Assembly (NCBI GenBank): GCA_949130485.1
Contig: OX422183.1
Location: 30,556,316-30,620,315, forward strand
Reading direction: 5' to 3'
DNA length: 64,000 nucleotides
Source: Agelas oroides
Lineage: Eukaryota; Porifera; Demospongiae; Agelasida; Agelasidae
Part shown: in pieces, positions 40,794 through 53,163 of the stretch
Layout of the letters: every line of letters starts with the position of its first letter
How positions within the stretch are numbered: the first letter of the stretch is position 1
Program-made: the position numbers and the translations under genes
The notes under the pieces: model-generated
What the model saw: only the letters and a program-made list of their open reading frames with translations
Told to the model about the DNA's origin: nothing
Database searches by the model: none

Positions 40794-41712
40794 CTATAAC
40801 ATCACTGCAGAATCACGTGAAAGCCTTGTAACATTGAACCCCTCCTGTTCAGCTCCTTTGGAGATAGGAACCACCAGATGGCCAGCAAAGTTACGAAGGT
40901 TGTGATTGTATCTTCTCACCCACTCCCAAAAGGTCCGAAACGACTCCAGTGGGTAACAACTAGGTGAAGGTGTGACAACTTGCTTGTTTCTCCAATCTTC
41001 TGGCATGCATGATGCAAGTTGCTGAGCTACCATAGACATAGTAAGTCGTTGAAGGTTAGTCAAGTTTGAAGCAGCAACACATTGCAGAGCTTCTTGTAGC
41101 CTTGGATTCTGCTGAGTCAGAAGGTGCTCCAAGCTAGGAAGCAGCTTGCAAGGAATATCTGGGCTACAGATACAGGTTGGTGCATGTGCCACCAAAAGTA
41201 AGCAAATTTTCCATTGGACATAGGAAGCAAAGCAATACCTTCTAGTTCCGAGTATAGCTGTTATCAGAAAGGCAGTAGGTAAGGAGTTGGTGAGGTGAGG
41301 TCTTTGTAGCTGTTGAAGTTGCTATGGATAGTCTGTCGAGTGTAGGCAGGAGAGACCATTGTAACAGCATGATCCAAGTGCTGCAATGCAGCCCAGATCA
41401 CATGTGAAATCCTGACTAGTTTAACGCAACAATTGGCCAGGATGTTTTCTACAACCTGGGGAAATTTTGGGTCACATTCTGGTATGAAGATAGCTTGGTT
41501 GGATGTAATCCACTGCTGCAATGATGGGCCTACCCACAGGTTGTTTCCCTGAAAGAGAGACTGCAGTAGTGGACACAAGAGCTTATTCCAGGGTGTGTGT
41601 TTGATGGTGGCCACATCTGGCCAAGTTTGGTAGAACTGGTCAACTATAAGGTACTGTTTAGCTAGGGAAAGCAGTTTCTTATAACAAACGGGAATAAGAT
41701 GTCTGGAGCTGC
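40794..41712 (-). pseudogene. Decayed 3' part of the sacsin-like gene
   Basis: Sacsin-like segments are spread over at least three frames: Y-K-K-L-L-S-L-A-K-Q-Y-L through Q-F-Y-Q-T-W-P-D-V (41712-41264), then a short stretch with E-L-E-G-I-A-L-L-P-M-S-N-G-K-F in another frame, then L-L-P-S-L-E-H-L-L with W-x-W-V-x-x-Y (41195-40794). The shifts occur within a few tens of bases, too close for introns, so frameshifting mutations are the simplest explanation. Assembly error cannot be excluded. Confidence 0.7.
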
Positions 41713-42013
41713 GAGCAGTCTTATGTTGGACACATGCACATAATTGTTGGATTGTACCCCCCTTTGTTCATTTGTATGATTGATGTCAAATCATTGTACT
41801 TACAGCAGACTTGTGTCTCTTCATTATCTATTGTCCCTATCATGTGCTCTTGTAATTTGTCTATGGAACTTTGCAGAACATTCCTTCTCTCCTATTTAAG
41901 TTTCTGTGATTGTCACTTGTTTTTGTCAGTTCTTTGATTGCCATTTGCCATGAGGTGAATATATTTCCTACCCTGCTATGCGCATCACGTCTAACTACTG
42001 TCCGAGAGATAGC

Positions 42014-45000
42014 TCAACAATGTCTGATCAGTAATTCATTCCACTGTGCTGCTGGGTCATTCTGTGCCTCAGTCCCTGACCATTTGAGTGTCTGTCGATT
42101 ACTGCTTATACCAAAAGTACCATTGAGGTGGACTGGAAGATGTGCAGAGGCATCTGTAGGCAAAGGAAGAAAGCAGAATACACGACCATTCTCTTGGCTT
42201 GGGTGCTCTGTGAGCTCCATGGCCACACCTACCCATGGGAATATGTGTAGCTCACATGCTGCAGCATGTACATCCTCTATGGTGCAACCAATCAGGTTGG
42301 TCACTAACCAGTGGCTATAGCTTGTGACACTTTGAGGGCCAGTTGTAACTTGCACATGGAAGTCTAGCTCTAGTATCTCTTGCTGACTAACCTTGTAGGG
42401 CTGCCTCTTGTGTGCAAGCTTCAGTTTAGTAGTAAGGTCCTGTCGTTGCTGATGTACCCTTTCACTGTCTGACTCATGTATGCCTACACAAAACACTTGC
42501 TCATGACTACCATTCTGTTGTATTTCATGGACTTCAATCCTATCAACTGACTGAAGGAACAGCAGAAGAAACTTTGCATCGCTCTTGAGAGCACTAGTCA
42601 ATCCTCTCAACTTCTCAATGGTGTACTGCTTATCTGATAGCTTTGAGGGCGTATTGCGGAGTGGAAACCGGAAGAGAGTGCCAGAAAAAGAGACCATACC
42701 TGTACAGAAGCCACAGATGCCATCATATGCAGCTAGGCTATCTTGGTGTTGACTATGGCATTCTAAGAGTGTGAGCTTTTGTCCTGACTTCCAAGGCCAC
42801 ACCTCTTCGTGGGGTTCCAGGAAGGCTAGTATGTTGCCACTCAGGATGAAAGGAAGATCTGTATGCATGTAGGTAGGTAAAAATGTGATCACATAAAGTT
42901 AAATTGAGAGAATTTGCTATCAGTTAGCTAACTTTGAAATCGGAAATCCAAGTAGAATTCCTGTCAAACACCTGCCACAGATGTTTATAGATGGATGGCA
43001 AGTTTAAGAAGGTATAATCATGGAAATGAAAGTTTCAGTTATGATTTTAGGAGTATGTCAACCTTCACTAACACTAAAGAGTGCCCATGGGTGAAGCACC
43101 TTGCAAGTCTGCCAAAGAAGGGGGTGGGCACTCTTTTAAGTGTTTCCACACTATGATTTAATCACAAAAGAGCACCCATGTCAGCTACTCGACACCCTCA
43201 AAGCAAATAATTGGACAAACACAATGGAGCCACCAGCCTTTAAATTCAAGTCCTGAAGGCACACAACACTTTGAATGGCAGCCTGTCACATGCACTGTGA
43301 GCATGATGTAGCTAGCAGAGTGCAATGAAATTAGCAACATCCACCTACACAAAACAACCTTGTAATAACTTTTGGTGAAGTGTAACACAAAGTTTCTCAG
43401 ACTGCATAGCGCTTGAAGCTGTGCTTCTCAAACTCAAAACGCAAACTCACTTCAGAGTGGGCGCTTATTTGAGTAAACTTTGACCCTCCAAATGTAGGGT
43501 GTGGGCACTCTTTCACAAGACTATGGTAAAATCTCGCATACATGTAATGTTCACTTGGAATTTGGGTACTATATACTTTTCCAAATTTTATGGTTTTCTG
43601 CCTGAAGACTGGCATAGGTGTACAAAATTGAACACCCAACCACAAGTGTACAAATTTGTACAGCCTTGACTATGAGGAAGGAGAACAAATTTGTACACTC
43701 ACACCAGTAGTGCACCTGTGAATTTGAAAAAATTGGTACATTTGGTTGATCATGTCTGACTTTTGGAATGCTAGAAGGTGACCTTCACAAGAGCATGTGG
43801 TCGCATTACCACTAAGGAAGCTCCCCATTGAGGGAACAGGTAACAACAAAGACATACAAAATTAAGTGTAACCTATCAAGCGAGACCATCTTTCACCCAC
43901 ATCTAGCTGGTGGTCTGGCTTGATAGACCAAATTAAGTGATAGACTAAAGAGGTTACATGATATTCAAGTGACATAATGTCCACACATGCCATACGCTGA
44001 AGTTTGAATTCGTTATTAGTGCTAGTTATTGTTACCTAAAATAAAATCATGAAGGTTGATTTGGAACTGGTAAAGAGCATCAAACTAATAGCGCGACAGT
44101 GCTGCGTGAAGGGTGACACGAAAAGGTGTAACTTCCATTGGAATGTTATGTTGCATTACATCACGGAAGGTTGGGTAAGACCGTTTTTTTTGCCATTTAT
44201 CGGCTACTTTTTCAACTACCACTTACGGTAGCGGTGAAAAACTTTGTGTTACTCTAGAGCTTATTAATGTACATCTCCAGCAGCAAGATTGAGTTGCATA
44301 ACTTAATGAATACAAAGCAGAGAGGGTAGTTGACAATGCAGCAAAAGCAGATCACTTTTGAACTGGGTGTTATGGCAAACTATTCACTTCAGTATGTTGT
44401 GCTGGGTTGAATTCTGTGCGAGATATCTGATGTTGATTGTATTCATAAAATACACCCACCAGTCAGTAACACGGAACTTGAGATCTTTGAGCAGTGCCAT
44501 AAAGTCATCTTTACCAAGGTTCTGAAAGTACGAGCCACCTGGCTTCAACCAGAGTTTGAACATGCTGAAAAGAACTATCTTGTCGTGCCATTAGGTTTCT
44601 ACCAGATTTAGACCCCATGGAAGCACATCTTGATCTAGCCAAGAGGGTGGCAGACATGGGAAGTAAACCAGAACAGCCTATAGAATGGCCTTGCCCAACC
44701 GACATCTTCACAAATGCTTTAGTAACTGGAATACACTGTCCACCTGCAGATCGCAAGCTCCACGAAGTTGTTTGTGTTGACAGTGATACAACTCCGCGGT
44801 CTTGCTTCCCTGATCCCAAGAGAGCTGACTCCTTTGCAGAATACTATAAGAACAGATACAACCATAGTTTCAGGCATCTAGATCAGCCAGCACTCCAGTG
44901 TAAACCTGACTATCCTGTAACCCTAAATGTTAGTTCTTAAATAGTTACACCTTCTCTCTCTGCAAAGGCTGATACACTATCTATACCTATATCACCAGAT

Positions 45001-47701
45001 CATATGAATGTATACATGTACACATGCCACAATACCATTAATGTAGTAGAAAATGCACATACTTGAACTATTACTTACACATGCAAGGATCATGCTTGTG
45101 CTGCATACTTCATCAAGTGACATTTTTCCAAAATACCTGCTGCAATATATGCAAAACCTTGTCTACTTTATGCAAGAATCTTTCACCGTTTTGTGCAAGA
45201 ATCTTGCACTAACCAATATCTGGAGTCTATTTTTATTTTTTAGCCTATGGGTACACTTTCAATGTACTGTATTTCGACTTATGCTGGAAGCTAGCATGGG
45301 AAACTTAAGCTGCCAATGATACTTCCCATCTGATGTTTTACCATAGTGACAGTTAGTGTGCCCTGATAATGTTTCTGGATACAAGCTAAAGGAGCAATTT
45401 GATGGACTAAGTTACAAGTAGGTGTGTAGGGTTTTCAACTAAGCTGAAGCTATCTGTGTAGTCAAAATGTTTTTTAAGCATGACTCACATCGCAGGCCGT
45501 ACTTGTATCCACAATTATAGTCATTGTATAATTTGAAGCCTACCTGTTTGTGCAATGGAAGAGAAATACGCCAGCTAGTGCAGCCAGAGCTTTTCTATAC
45601 AGTGAGCCAAAGCAGCCACAGCATCTATATGTTATGGGATCACCACATGCCAGATAGCTACAGCCAACCGGGCCACTTTACATGCAAAGTCCTCAAAAAT
45701 GTCACATGCAGATCTTAAAAAATACAATGCTTGTATGTTGGGAGGTTAGGAAATCAGGACTAAAATACATCATCAGCACCGGTGAATCTCAAACTGCTGT
45801 GCTCACCTGTGATGTGATATACAGAGTTGAATCCAATGCCAAACTTTCCTACTTTGAATGGATTGTCTCTCTTCTCACTCTGCTTGAAGTTCTGTATCCC
45901 TCTCCAGTCCTCAGGTTTGAACTCAGCATCATTATAGACCAGGAGAGCTGGCCCCTGGAATCTCCCCAGTTTTTTGTGCACCAGTGACTGTGTTCTGTGC
46001 TGCCGGCTATCAAGATAGAAACGCACCATCCTTGCACCAGCATCGTCAGCATTCTGAATAATTTCCTATATGAGCAATCGGCATACAACAGAGAGATTAT
46101 TGTGCATGTCTACATAATTTAACTAGATATGTCCACAATAATCCCTTGCACCAGCATCATCTACATTCTGAACGATTTTTCTGTGTATTGACATCAGAGA
46201 TTACAAAGTGGTACGCACAGTGTGCATCAGGCGAGGTATCAAAAATGTTGGACTGCATTTGAGGAGACATAATTATTATGATTCAAAAGCAGCATGTGAA
46301 CAGAAAATCGTAGCCATCATATTGATTAGTAGAGGCACAAGAACTGACTGAAGTATGTAGTGACAAACACAGCACATGCAGCCATCAACACTGCCTGTGA
46401 TAGCAGCTACACTGGAAGTAGGTGTACATCAGTCAACTGTACTACTTATGACAGCTCCTCCTTATCCAACTAACCACTGAATTCTATTTTCCTGAAGTCT
46501 CAGGCTACAGATACCTTCATCAAATTACCTGTATTTTGACTACTGCTGTATTGCAAAGTTGAGCGTAACTATGTATAGTGGCACGATGTAGGTCTGCTAG
46601 TGTTACTTTACCTCCAGTCCCTCCTACCCTCTAGATTATAAAATAATGGGACAAAACCTAGAAGAGTTCACCAAATGAGTGACATCAGGCAAATGAGTGT
46701 AAAGTGATGGGTAGAAGATTTCACCATATGAGTGACATCAGGCAAATGAGTGTAAAGTGATGGGTAGAAGATTTCACCATATGAGTGACATCAGGCAAAT
46801 GAGATGAGTGACATCAGGCAAATGAGATGAGTGATGTCAGGCAAATGAGATGGGATGCATGACATCAGGCAAATGAGTGTAAAGTGATGGGTAGAAGATT
46901 TCACCATATGAGTGACATCAGGCAAATGAGATGAGTGACATCAGGCAAATGAGATGAGTGATGTCAGGCAAATGAGATGGGATGCATGACATCAGGCAAA
47001 TGAGTGTAAAGTGATGGGACAAAACCTAGAAGATTTCACCATATGAGTGATGTCAGGCAAATGAGTGTAAAGTGATGGGACAAAACCTAGAAGATTTCAC
47101 CATACGAGTGACATTAGGCAAATGAATGTAAAGTGATGGGACAAAACCTAAATTTCACCATACGAGTGACATATAGGCAAATGAATGTAAAGTGATGCCA
47201 TTGGGAGAAAACCTAGAAGATTTCACCATATGAATGACATCAGGCAAATGAGTGTAAAGCGATGGGACAAAACCTAAAAGATTTCACCAAATGAGTGCAT
47301 GACGTCAGGCAAATCAGTTTCCAGAAAAGGATTAGGTAGAGGAGTGGTCTCGAAAGTAGAAGAGTGTCCATGAAAGGATTAGGTAGAGGAGTGGTCGAGA
47401 AAGGGTGGTAAAAACATGCAAAAAGCTGGCAAACAGCGAGATGCAAACCCCCGAGTGTCCTTAGCTTCCTCTATTTAACCTCACACATCAAACATGCATT
47501 TGTTTATTTCCATTTGAACCGCTAAAACATTTAGCATGATTTGTTTTGCATAACATCATTAAATTGTCAAACTAGATAATTATCGTTATAATAATTTACC
47601 TTAAATATTTGCCCGTCTGGGTACTCCTGCAGAACTTCTTTGATATCGACATAGAGTGGAGGAACCTTCTGCCCAAAAGAGTGGCTGTCTTCCCACTCCA
47701 T
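42014..47701 (-). CDS. Sacsin-like protein, HSP90-like ATPase exons 1-3
   Basis: Three exons join cleanly in phase. 47600-47701 encodes F-G-Q-K-V-P-P-L...L-Q-E-Y-P-D-G-Q-I-F-K. 45807-46065 encodes N-A-D-D-A-G-A, Q-G-P-A-L-L-V-Y-N-D-A and G-K-F-G-I-G-F-N-S-V-Y-H-I-T. 42858 down to 42014 encodes D-L-P-F-I-L-S-G-N...G-T-L-F-R-F-P-L-R and L-L-L-F-L-Q-S-V. This is the order of the ATP-binding repeat of sacsin, a very large co-chaperone; known animal sacsins carry several repeats plus DnaJ and HEPN domains, none of which follow here. A TGA at 42014 ends exon 3 where sacsins continue; an unrecognised donor before it is possible. With the broken 3' part, the locus is probably a recent pseudogene or a short sacsin-like gene. 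A Dicer fragment lies antisense in intron 2. Confidence 0.85.
42893..44463. other. Intron 2 sequence of the sacsin-like gene
   Basis: No coding frame of note. Several short inverted motifs occur (GAGTGCCCA / TGGGCACTC near 43080-43135 and 43495; ACAAATTTGTACA near 43655-43695), probably old MITE remnants. Confidence 0.4.
44464..44940 (+). pseudogene. Dicer PAZ-region fragment, copy B
   Basis: The first part (44464-44590) reads E-L-E-I-F-E-Q-C-H-K-V-I-F-T-K-V-L-K-V then V-V-P-L, matching the Dicer platform strand order. A one-base shift at about 44592 leads into the 107-residue frame with S-F-A-E-Y-Y-K and L-D-Q-P-A-L. The shift is shared with copy A, so it predates the duplication. About 155 Dicer residues are covered without an intron and nothing else of Dicer follows. 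It is antisense to, and inside intron 2 of, the sacsin-like gene. Confidence 0.72.
44480..47570. repeat. Segmental duplication, copy B
   Basis: Partner of 1-4256. It lacks the Crypton-like insertion at 45229 (single TCTA) and has longer 60-bp minisatellite arrays. Homology ends about 30 bp before sacsin-like exon 1. Confidence 0.93.
46650..47310. repeat. Minisatellite (about 60-bp unit), copy B
   Basis: About twelve imperfect units with the core GACATCAGGCAAATGAG, including a higher-order block (GATGAGTGACATCAGGCAAAT) that is absent from copy A. It lies in intron 1 of the sacsin-like gene. A shorter 48-bp repeat follows at 47325-47405. Confidence 0.9.
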
Positions 47702-48810
47702 TTTTTGGTCTACTCACCCAGAAAATGAATCACTCTACCGCTGAAGTTCAGGTCGGACTCGACTTAATTCCACCGTCAACGAACAAGGACTTTCTTCATG
47801 CTAAATAGCTATAGCTATAGCTACTAGTTACTTCAAAATTAAACTTCTAGCTGGCTACTTTTAAACTGTGCATTGCAAATAGACTCCTGTGACTGTCTTC
47901 CACCCCACAGTTACGGCGCAATATGAATATTGCTAGCTTTTCCCGCCACCCGGTTATGTCCGTTTTCGATTACGAGCATCGCCATTCAGCAACAGAGGAG
48001 GGAGGACAAGACGTATACGCGCGCAGTATGGGCGGAGCTTGGGAACGAGGCTAGGAGACGATAGCCTCATTCCTCTTTTTCGGCTTGCGTTCAGTATGCT
48101 CTTACCGGGCGGGATAGGTAACGGATCACGTGCGCCCATACATTGCAATACATAAGCACCTTACCCACTCCGCGTTGTGCGAAATGTGTGGAATTTCGCA
48201 GCTCTGCATGCGTCCTTACCTTCGGAAGGTAGCCAGATATTGCAAGGAAACAGCAAAAGAGAAGCAGAAGACAGACCTCTGCCTCGGAGAAAATATACCA
48301 AGTTGAACATCTCAAATTAACTGCACAACGTTTGGTCTATTATTGCATGTATGTCACTTGAAAAAGGCTAATATTGATACAACTACAACAATCACAGTGC
48401 ATGTAAGTACAACAATAATACAGGGTCAGTCAGTGGTAGAACTAGAGTCCTGTACATTCCTACGTAAAGCCTTTGATCTCTGGATTGTTTTCTTGGAGGC
48501 TTGTTTATATAATTCAATCCAGGAGCTGGCAAATGCAAAACCACGGATTGTTACCCATAGTTCAATCACCATTTTCAATAGGGTCTGGGCATCCTCTTCA
48601 TCTGCATCTGCCGACAACATACTCCAATAGAAAAGAACATCTTCATTTGCTGGTAGGCAAGTAGCGCAGCGCAGACATCAGAAGCTGTCACAGCTATAGT
48701 TCCAAATGTATAGCACACAGGAAGTAAATTATTCCAGTTCCGGGCCAACGCGGAGTGGGGTGCGAAAATCACGCCGTCACCCATCCCGGTAAGAGCTATA
48801 TGGTATAATG
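47702..48810. other. Upstream region of the sacsin-like gene
   Basis: No convincing gene. It includes a solitary GGGAACGAGGCTA end at about 48043 of the AGCCTCG hairpin family. The promoter of the sacsin-like gene should be in the first few hundred bases. Confidence 0.4.
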
Positions 48811-50965
48811 GGGCGCACTAAGTTCACAACATCTGGTGCCCATGACGTAATTTCAATTACATCACCACAGGAGAATGACCTTTGTACCGAAGAGCTACGA
48901 GATGGAGCATAACATAACTTGCCAAGTCACTGGACGAGGTCAGTCTACCACTAAAAGCTAGATTCGGTTGTTTATTTTTTAGTTAGAGAAAGGGGACTCT
49001 GGAGCTGACTCTGGCATAAAATTTCACCTTGGGATGCTGTTCTAGTCTTGGATGAAAGTCCATGCTGACATCAGCCTGGTATGCTTTTATGAATGCACCA
49101 TCTGGAGCTATCTGCAAGTGAGCTATATACTGCTGAGGGAGGCATACATAGCTAACACTATATAGAAGTGATACAAGTGGAACCTCAGGTGATTCTGACA
49201 AGTGCATGCAACAGCTTCATTCAAGTTCACATACAAGGCAATGCGTGATGTGGCAGACCTCCCCCCCCCCCCCCACACACACACACACACACGCACACAC
49301 GAGCACCTATGTTGATGAGACTTTTTTCCTAAGATCATATGATACACAAAACTGTAGCCTCGTTACCAGGCCCCTGTTCAGCTTTCCATCACTTTCAGTA
49401 CATACTGCAAGAAACAAAATGCAGTCTGAGAGCAGGACTACACCAACTCTTCATATAATTAAAGGGAGCATAATCAACAGAACTATTCTGATGTTTTATT
49501 GCTAAGCTGCACAAATTAAGAATTGTGATCTTGAACTGTCAGATGTAGCCTGTAGACTCTCCATACAAAGCAGCTGCAGAAAGAATGAACACCAAACATT
49601 ATCCTAACGGTGATCCTCATTACCAGCCCTTCTCCCACACATTAACTATACAGAATAAAAACAAAGGGAGTGGAAACAAATTCCATGCCTAAGGCCTTCA
49701 TAATTGGATAGATCCGGATCAAAGAACTATTTTACATCACATTTGGCATACTAAGCTATAGTTACTGGATGTGTGGGCCTGCATACAGTGAAAACAACCT
49801 AAACTTCAGACTTGTAGGTGTTCTACAAAAACGTGACACTGTCAGAGAAGGTATTTTGTTACAACTGGTTTTGAACATTTATGTATGCCACTTGGGCCAC
49901 CTAGAGGCGAACATTTATTCTCGGACTGATACATTCTCGGATCCCAGACTTCAAAGATCTAGGCGCGGTAACAACAGTAACAGATCATCAGAGCAACAAG
50001 ATATGCAGGCACTGGGATAGTTTTCGATACCCGAGACTATTGTAGTACGTGGGGATAGAAAATCACGTCCGAAAATACATTGTAAAACAACGAATAACTT
50101 CTTTCCGCCTCCTCCGAAAAGGAAAGACAATAGTTCTTGCCCTTCCATTGGCTTTGCATACGAGCCCATACCGTGCTGCAGCAGTTACAAAATTTGGCTA
50201 GCGACGATATAAAACATGGTTATCAGACTTGTCCGCTAGTAGAATCTTTTTTCCAAGAATAGGTGCTTGAATGGATGTAATGTTTTGTTTGCTGAATCCC
50301 GGGTAGAAGACTGTTTGGAGTTGAATTTCAGGTATGTTGATTATTAACCATTAGCGCACCTATCCTACAGTTCTTATGTCTGCTGGATATCTGTACGCGC
50401 AACAAGAGCGAAACATTTCTTAAGTGTCCGAGTATCAATTAACGCCTCTATACCTAAAGATTTCAGATCAACTGTGGCATTGACCTTTGCTACATCAAAA
50501 GTGCTGTATCTGAGACATTGCCCTTGTACTCATAATTATGAAAACTATGTGACATTCAAGGACATCACAAATTACTTCAACAAGCAACAAAGTTGGAGGT
50601 GGAGGCATGGATGTGAGGCTTTTAAATGCTTAGTAACCCTCAAGTGTCCAATGCAGATCCCACTTCTGTTGGTTGAGACAGTTTCCAAGGGTATTTAGAA
50701 ATTATACATGTCAGCATGGACTTCCATCCAAGACTAGAACAGCCTCCCACGGTGAAATTTTATGCCAGAGTCCCCTTTCTCTAACTAAAAAATAAACAAC
50801 CGAATCTAGCTTTTCAAAGTGGTAGACTGACCTCGTCCAGTGCCTTGGCATCTTAGCCATCTATCTCGTAGCTCTTCGGTACAAAGGTCATTCTTCTGTG
50901 GTGATGTAATTGAAATTACGTCATGGGCACCAGATGTTGTGAACTTAGTGCGCCCCATAGTATAA
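48811..50965. mobile_element. Possible 2.15-kb element with about 250-bp inverted ends
   Basis: 48811-49075 and 50712-50965 are inverted copies at about 90 percent identity. Both begin at the outer side with ATGGGGCGCACTAAGTTC and each could encode M-G-R-T-K-F-T-T-S-G-A-H-D-V; only the right-hand arm keeps the 50-codon frame. Inside, 49100-50700 has small unassigned frames, a (CA)n run near 49275 and a solitary AGCCTCGTTACCAGGC end at 49358. It may be a transposon or an inverted duplication. Confidence 0.5.
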
Positions 50966-50966
50966 A

Positions 50967-51643
50967 AGTCACAAAAAAGTTTGCCAAACGCAAACAAGCA
51001 CATGTAGGGATGAAATCCTCAAAAACCAACCAAACAAGACGGGAACGACACCACAATACTTTTACACCATCCCTACATCTTGTGCCATTTTGCCAAAACT
51101 GTGTGTTTGTATTTGTTTTTTAGTTGTGTGTAGAAGAGGGTTGTCTTGTAGATGGAAGGGTGTGGCGTGGGTGTGTTGTGCATAGTGAGTATGTTGTGTT
51201 GTTGGTGGTTGCTACTGAGTGTAGCAGGTATGGTCCAAGTTGTGTGTAGAAGGTGTGGAGTGAGTGAGGAGTGGTGAGTGTGTGTGTTATGTTGGAATGT
51301 GCATTATGTTGTTAAGTTTTATGCCTGTTTAGCATGATAGATATGGGTTGTCTTGTATACAGGTGGCTGTGAAGTGAGTAGTGGTAATTTTGTAATGCTT
51401 TGTGAAGGATGGGTTATTTTGTGAGATAGTTGAATGGAGTGAAGTACTATGTTTGTTTGTGGTTGGTGTGGGCTAATAAGTACAAATGTAGAGGGTTTTG
51501 TGTTGTGTACAGGTGGCAAAATGGCACAAGATGTAGGGATGGTGTAAAAGTATTGTGGTGTCGTTCCCGTCTTGTTTGGTTGGTTTTTGAGGATTTCATC
51601 CCTACATGTGCTTGTTTGCGTTTGGCAAACTTTTTTGTGACTT
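50967..51643. mobile_element. Foldback element with about 130-bp arms
   Basis: 50970-51105 and 51508-51641 are inverted copies (outer AAGTCACAAAAAAGTTTGCC, inner CATCCCTACATCTTGTGCCA). The 400-bp interior is T/G-rich with TGTGTG-like repeats. A diverged single arm occurs at about 54990-55090. It abuts the inverted-end element at 48811-50965. Confidence 0.85.
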
Positions 51644-51991
51644 GTTTCTGTTGTTTTTTTTTGTTGTTGTGTAACCACACCCCAAGTGAAATGACTTGTT
51701 ATGTAGTTTATTGTTGATGTTGATGGATTTCTGGAGGATGTTAGCTGTTTGCACTTATCCACTTGACAATGGAATCATGGGTGTAACTGTTGTCCAATTG
51801 GGTATGTGCATGTGTGTGTGAGTGGTTGTTCTAAGGCACTGTGGTATATACATGACTGTCTACCTGTTCTGTTGTATGACAGGGTTGTAACACTGTATGT
51901 TGTGTGTTGTCCAAGGAACAGTTTCTATAGCTGGTTATACATTGTGGGCAGGTGTGTGTAGGTTGTGTATGGTGGGTGGCAGGTACATAGG

Positions 51992-52153
51992 TCATAAAGA
52001 GGTAAGGCATAACTGTGGTAAAGGAACCCTTGGAGAGTAAGAGTGTTTTTCCGGGTTCTTCCAGTACTTGTTACGGGACGCTTGCCTTTTGCTTTCTTTG
52101 TTTCGCAGATAGTTCTGCTTATCCCGCGCCCGTTTCTTGTGGACGTTACGCAT
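51992..52153 (-). CDS. Small basic ORF, K-N-P-E-K motif
   Basis: 53 codons, very rich in Arg/Lys/Asn (M-R-N-V-H-K-K-R-A-R..., K-R-Q-A-S-R-N-K-Y, K-N-P-E-K-H). Such N-P-E-K repeats occur in basic regions of some sponge and cnidarian transposon-encoded proteins, but that is recollection rather than evidence. The frame stays open upstream of the Met, so this could be part of a larger broken gene. Confidence 0.25.
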   Translation of the reverse strand: MRNVHKKRARDKQNYLRNKESKRQASRNKYWKNPEKHSYSPRVPLPQLCLTSL

Positions 52154-53163
52154 ACTGCGTTCCTTGTCAAATCCAGCACAAGTACGTCAACTGCTGTATG
52201 AAAGTAGCAACATATGCAATCGTTTGGGAATCAATCGATCGTCAAGTTCTCTACGGAAGTAGAATAACCGCAGCTGCATGCCAACTTCACGTGCTGTAGC
52301 TGTTGAACTTCTGTTGACGTAATCGCTATGAATATTCTATTCTAACAAAATGGCGTATAGCAGCAAGCATAAGCGTGGGGTTACCTGAGAATCGCCGATT
52401 AATTCGACTTCTTTCTTTGAGAACGATGAGTGGTGGGTACAATACCCAGTAATTTATGCTGATCTTTCGCGTTTGAATCGTTGTAATAGCTTCAGCCGTT
52501 GTCGTGCTATCGTGGTGAGCAAAAGAAGAAGAAGAAGAAGAAGTCAGAAGATAGACGATTTGCCTTTTTTAGCGACTTGACTGTCAGGTACTTAGCGATG
52601 CTTTCCAGCAAATTTAACGATCCTGTTGCCCATGGAAGCACTCGATAATGTCTGATATGGCTCATGGAGGCCGTTGACTTATCTAACGCGGACATTTCGA
52701 GCGTGTCATTTGTGCACTTTGAATGTGGCCGCCATTTTTTTTCGGGGTCATCCCTACATATGGCGTACTACCGTACGCCATGATACACGGAAGCGGAATA
52801 GCGGCGAAAAACGGACATCTACATTCTTTAGTTGAATCACTTCGTGTGAAATGCTGCTCTCTGCTTGGTTAAACTGTTCAAGGTGGGCAGAGGTGCAATT
52901 GTCCATACCGCAAAGGTTAATCTGCACGTGCACGAGTAGCTATGTCTGGTCTTGTCTTCTGTATTATTTACACTAAAGACCTAGCTAGCTACTTGCTGCT
53001 TTGTTTGAAATATTTGGAATCAATGAGAGAGTCATCACTAGCAATCATAAGCAAAAACGCTTTTTAAACTCCTAGTTTAAGTATAGCAAAAAAAGAACTA
53101 CAACACATAACAATTAACACTGGCAGCAGTTGTAGCAGCCATGCAGTAGCATACTTTAGTTAG
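52154..53163. other. Gene-free interval
   Basis: Contains an AAG microsatellite near 52522-52543 and a TGGCGTAC ... GTACGCCA palindrome near 52760-52780. No credible coding frame. Confidence 0.5.

Noticed and set aside
51319-51762. 147-codon minus-strand frame over the foldback element
   Set aside because: Basic, low-complexity translation of an inverted-repeat arm and T/G-rich loop; no protein feature.
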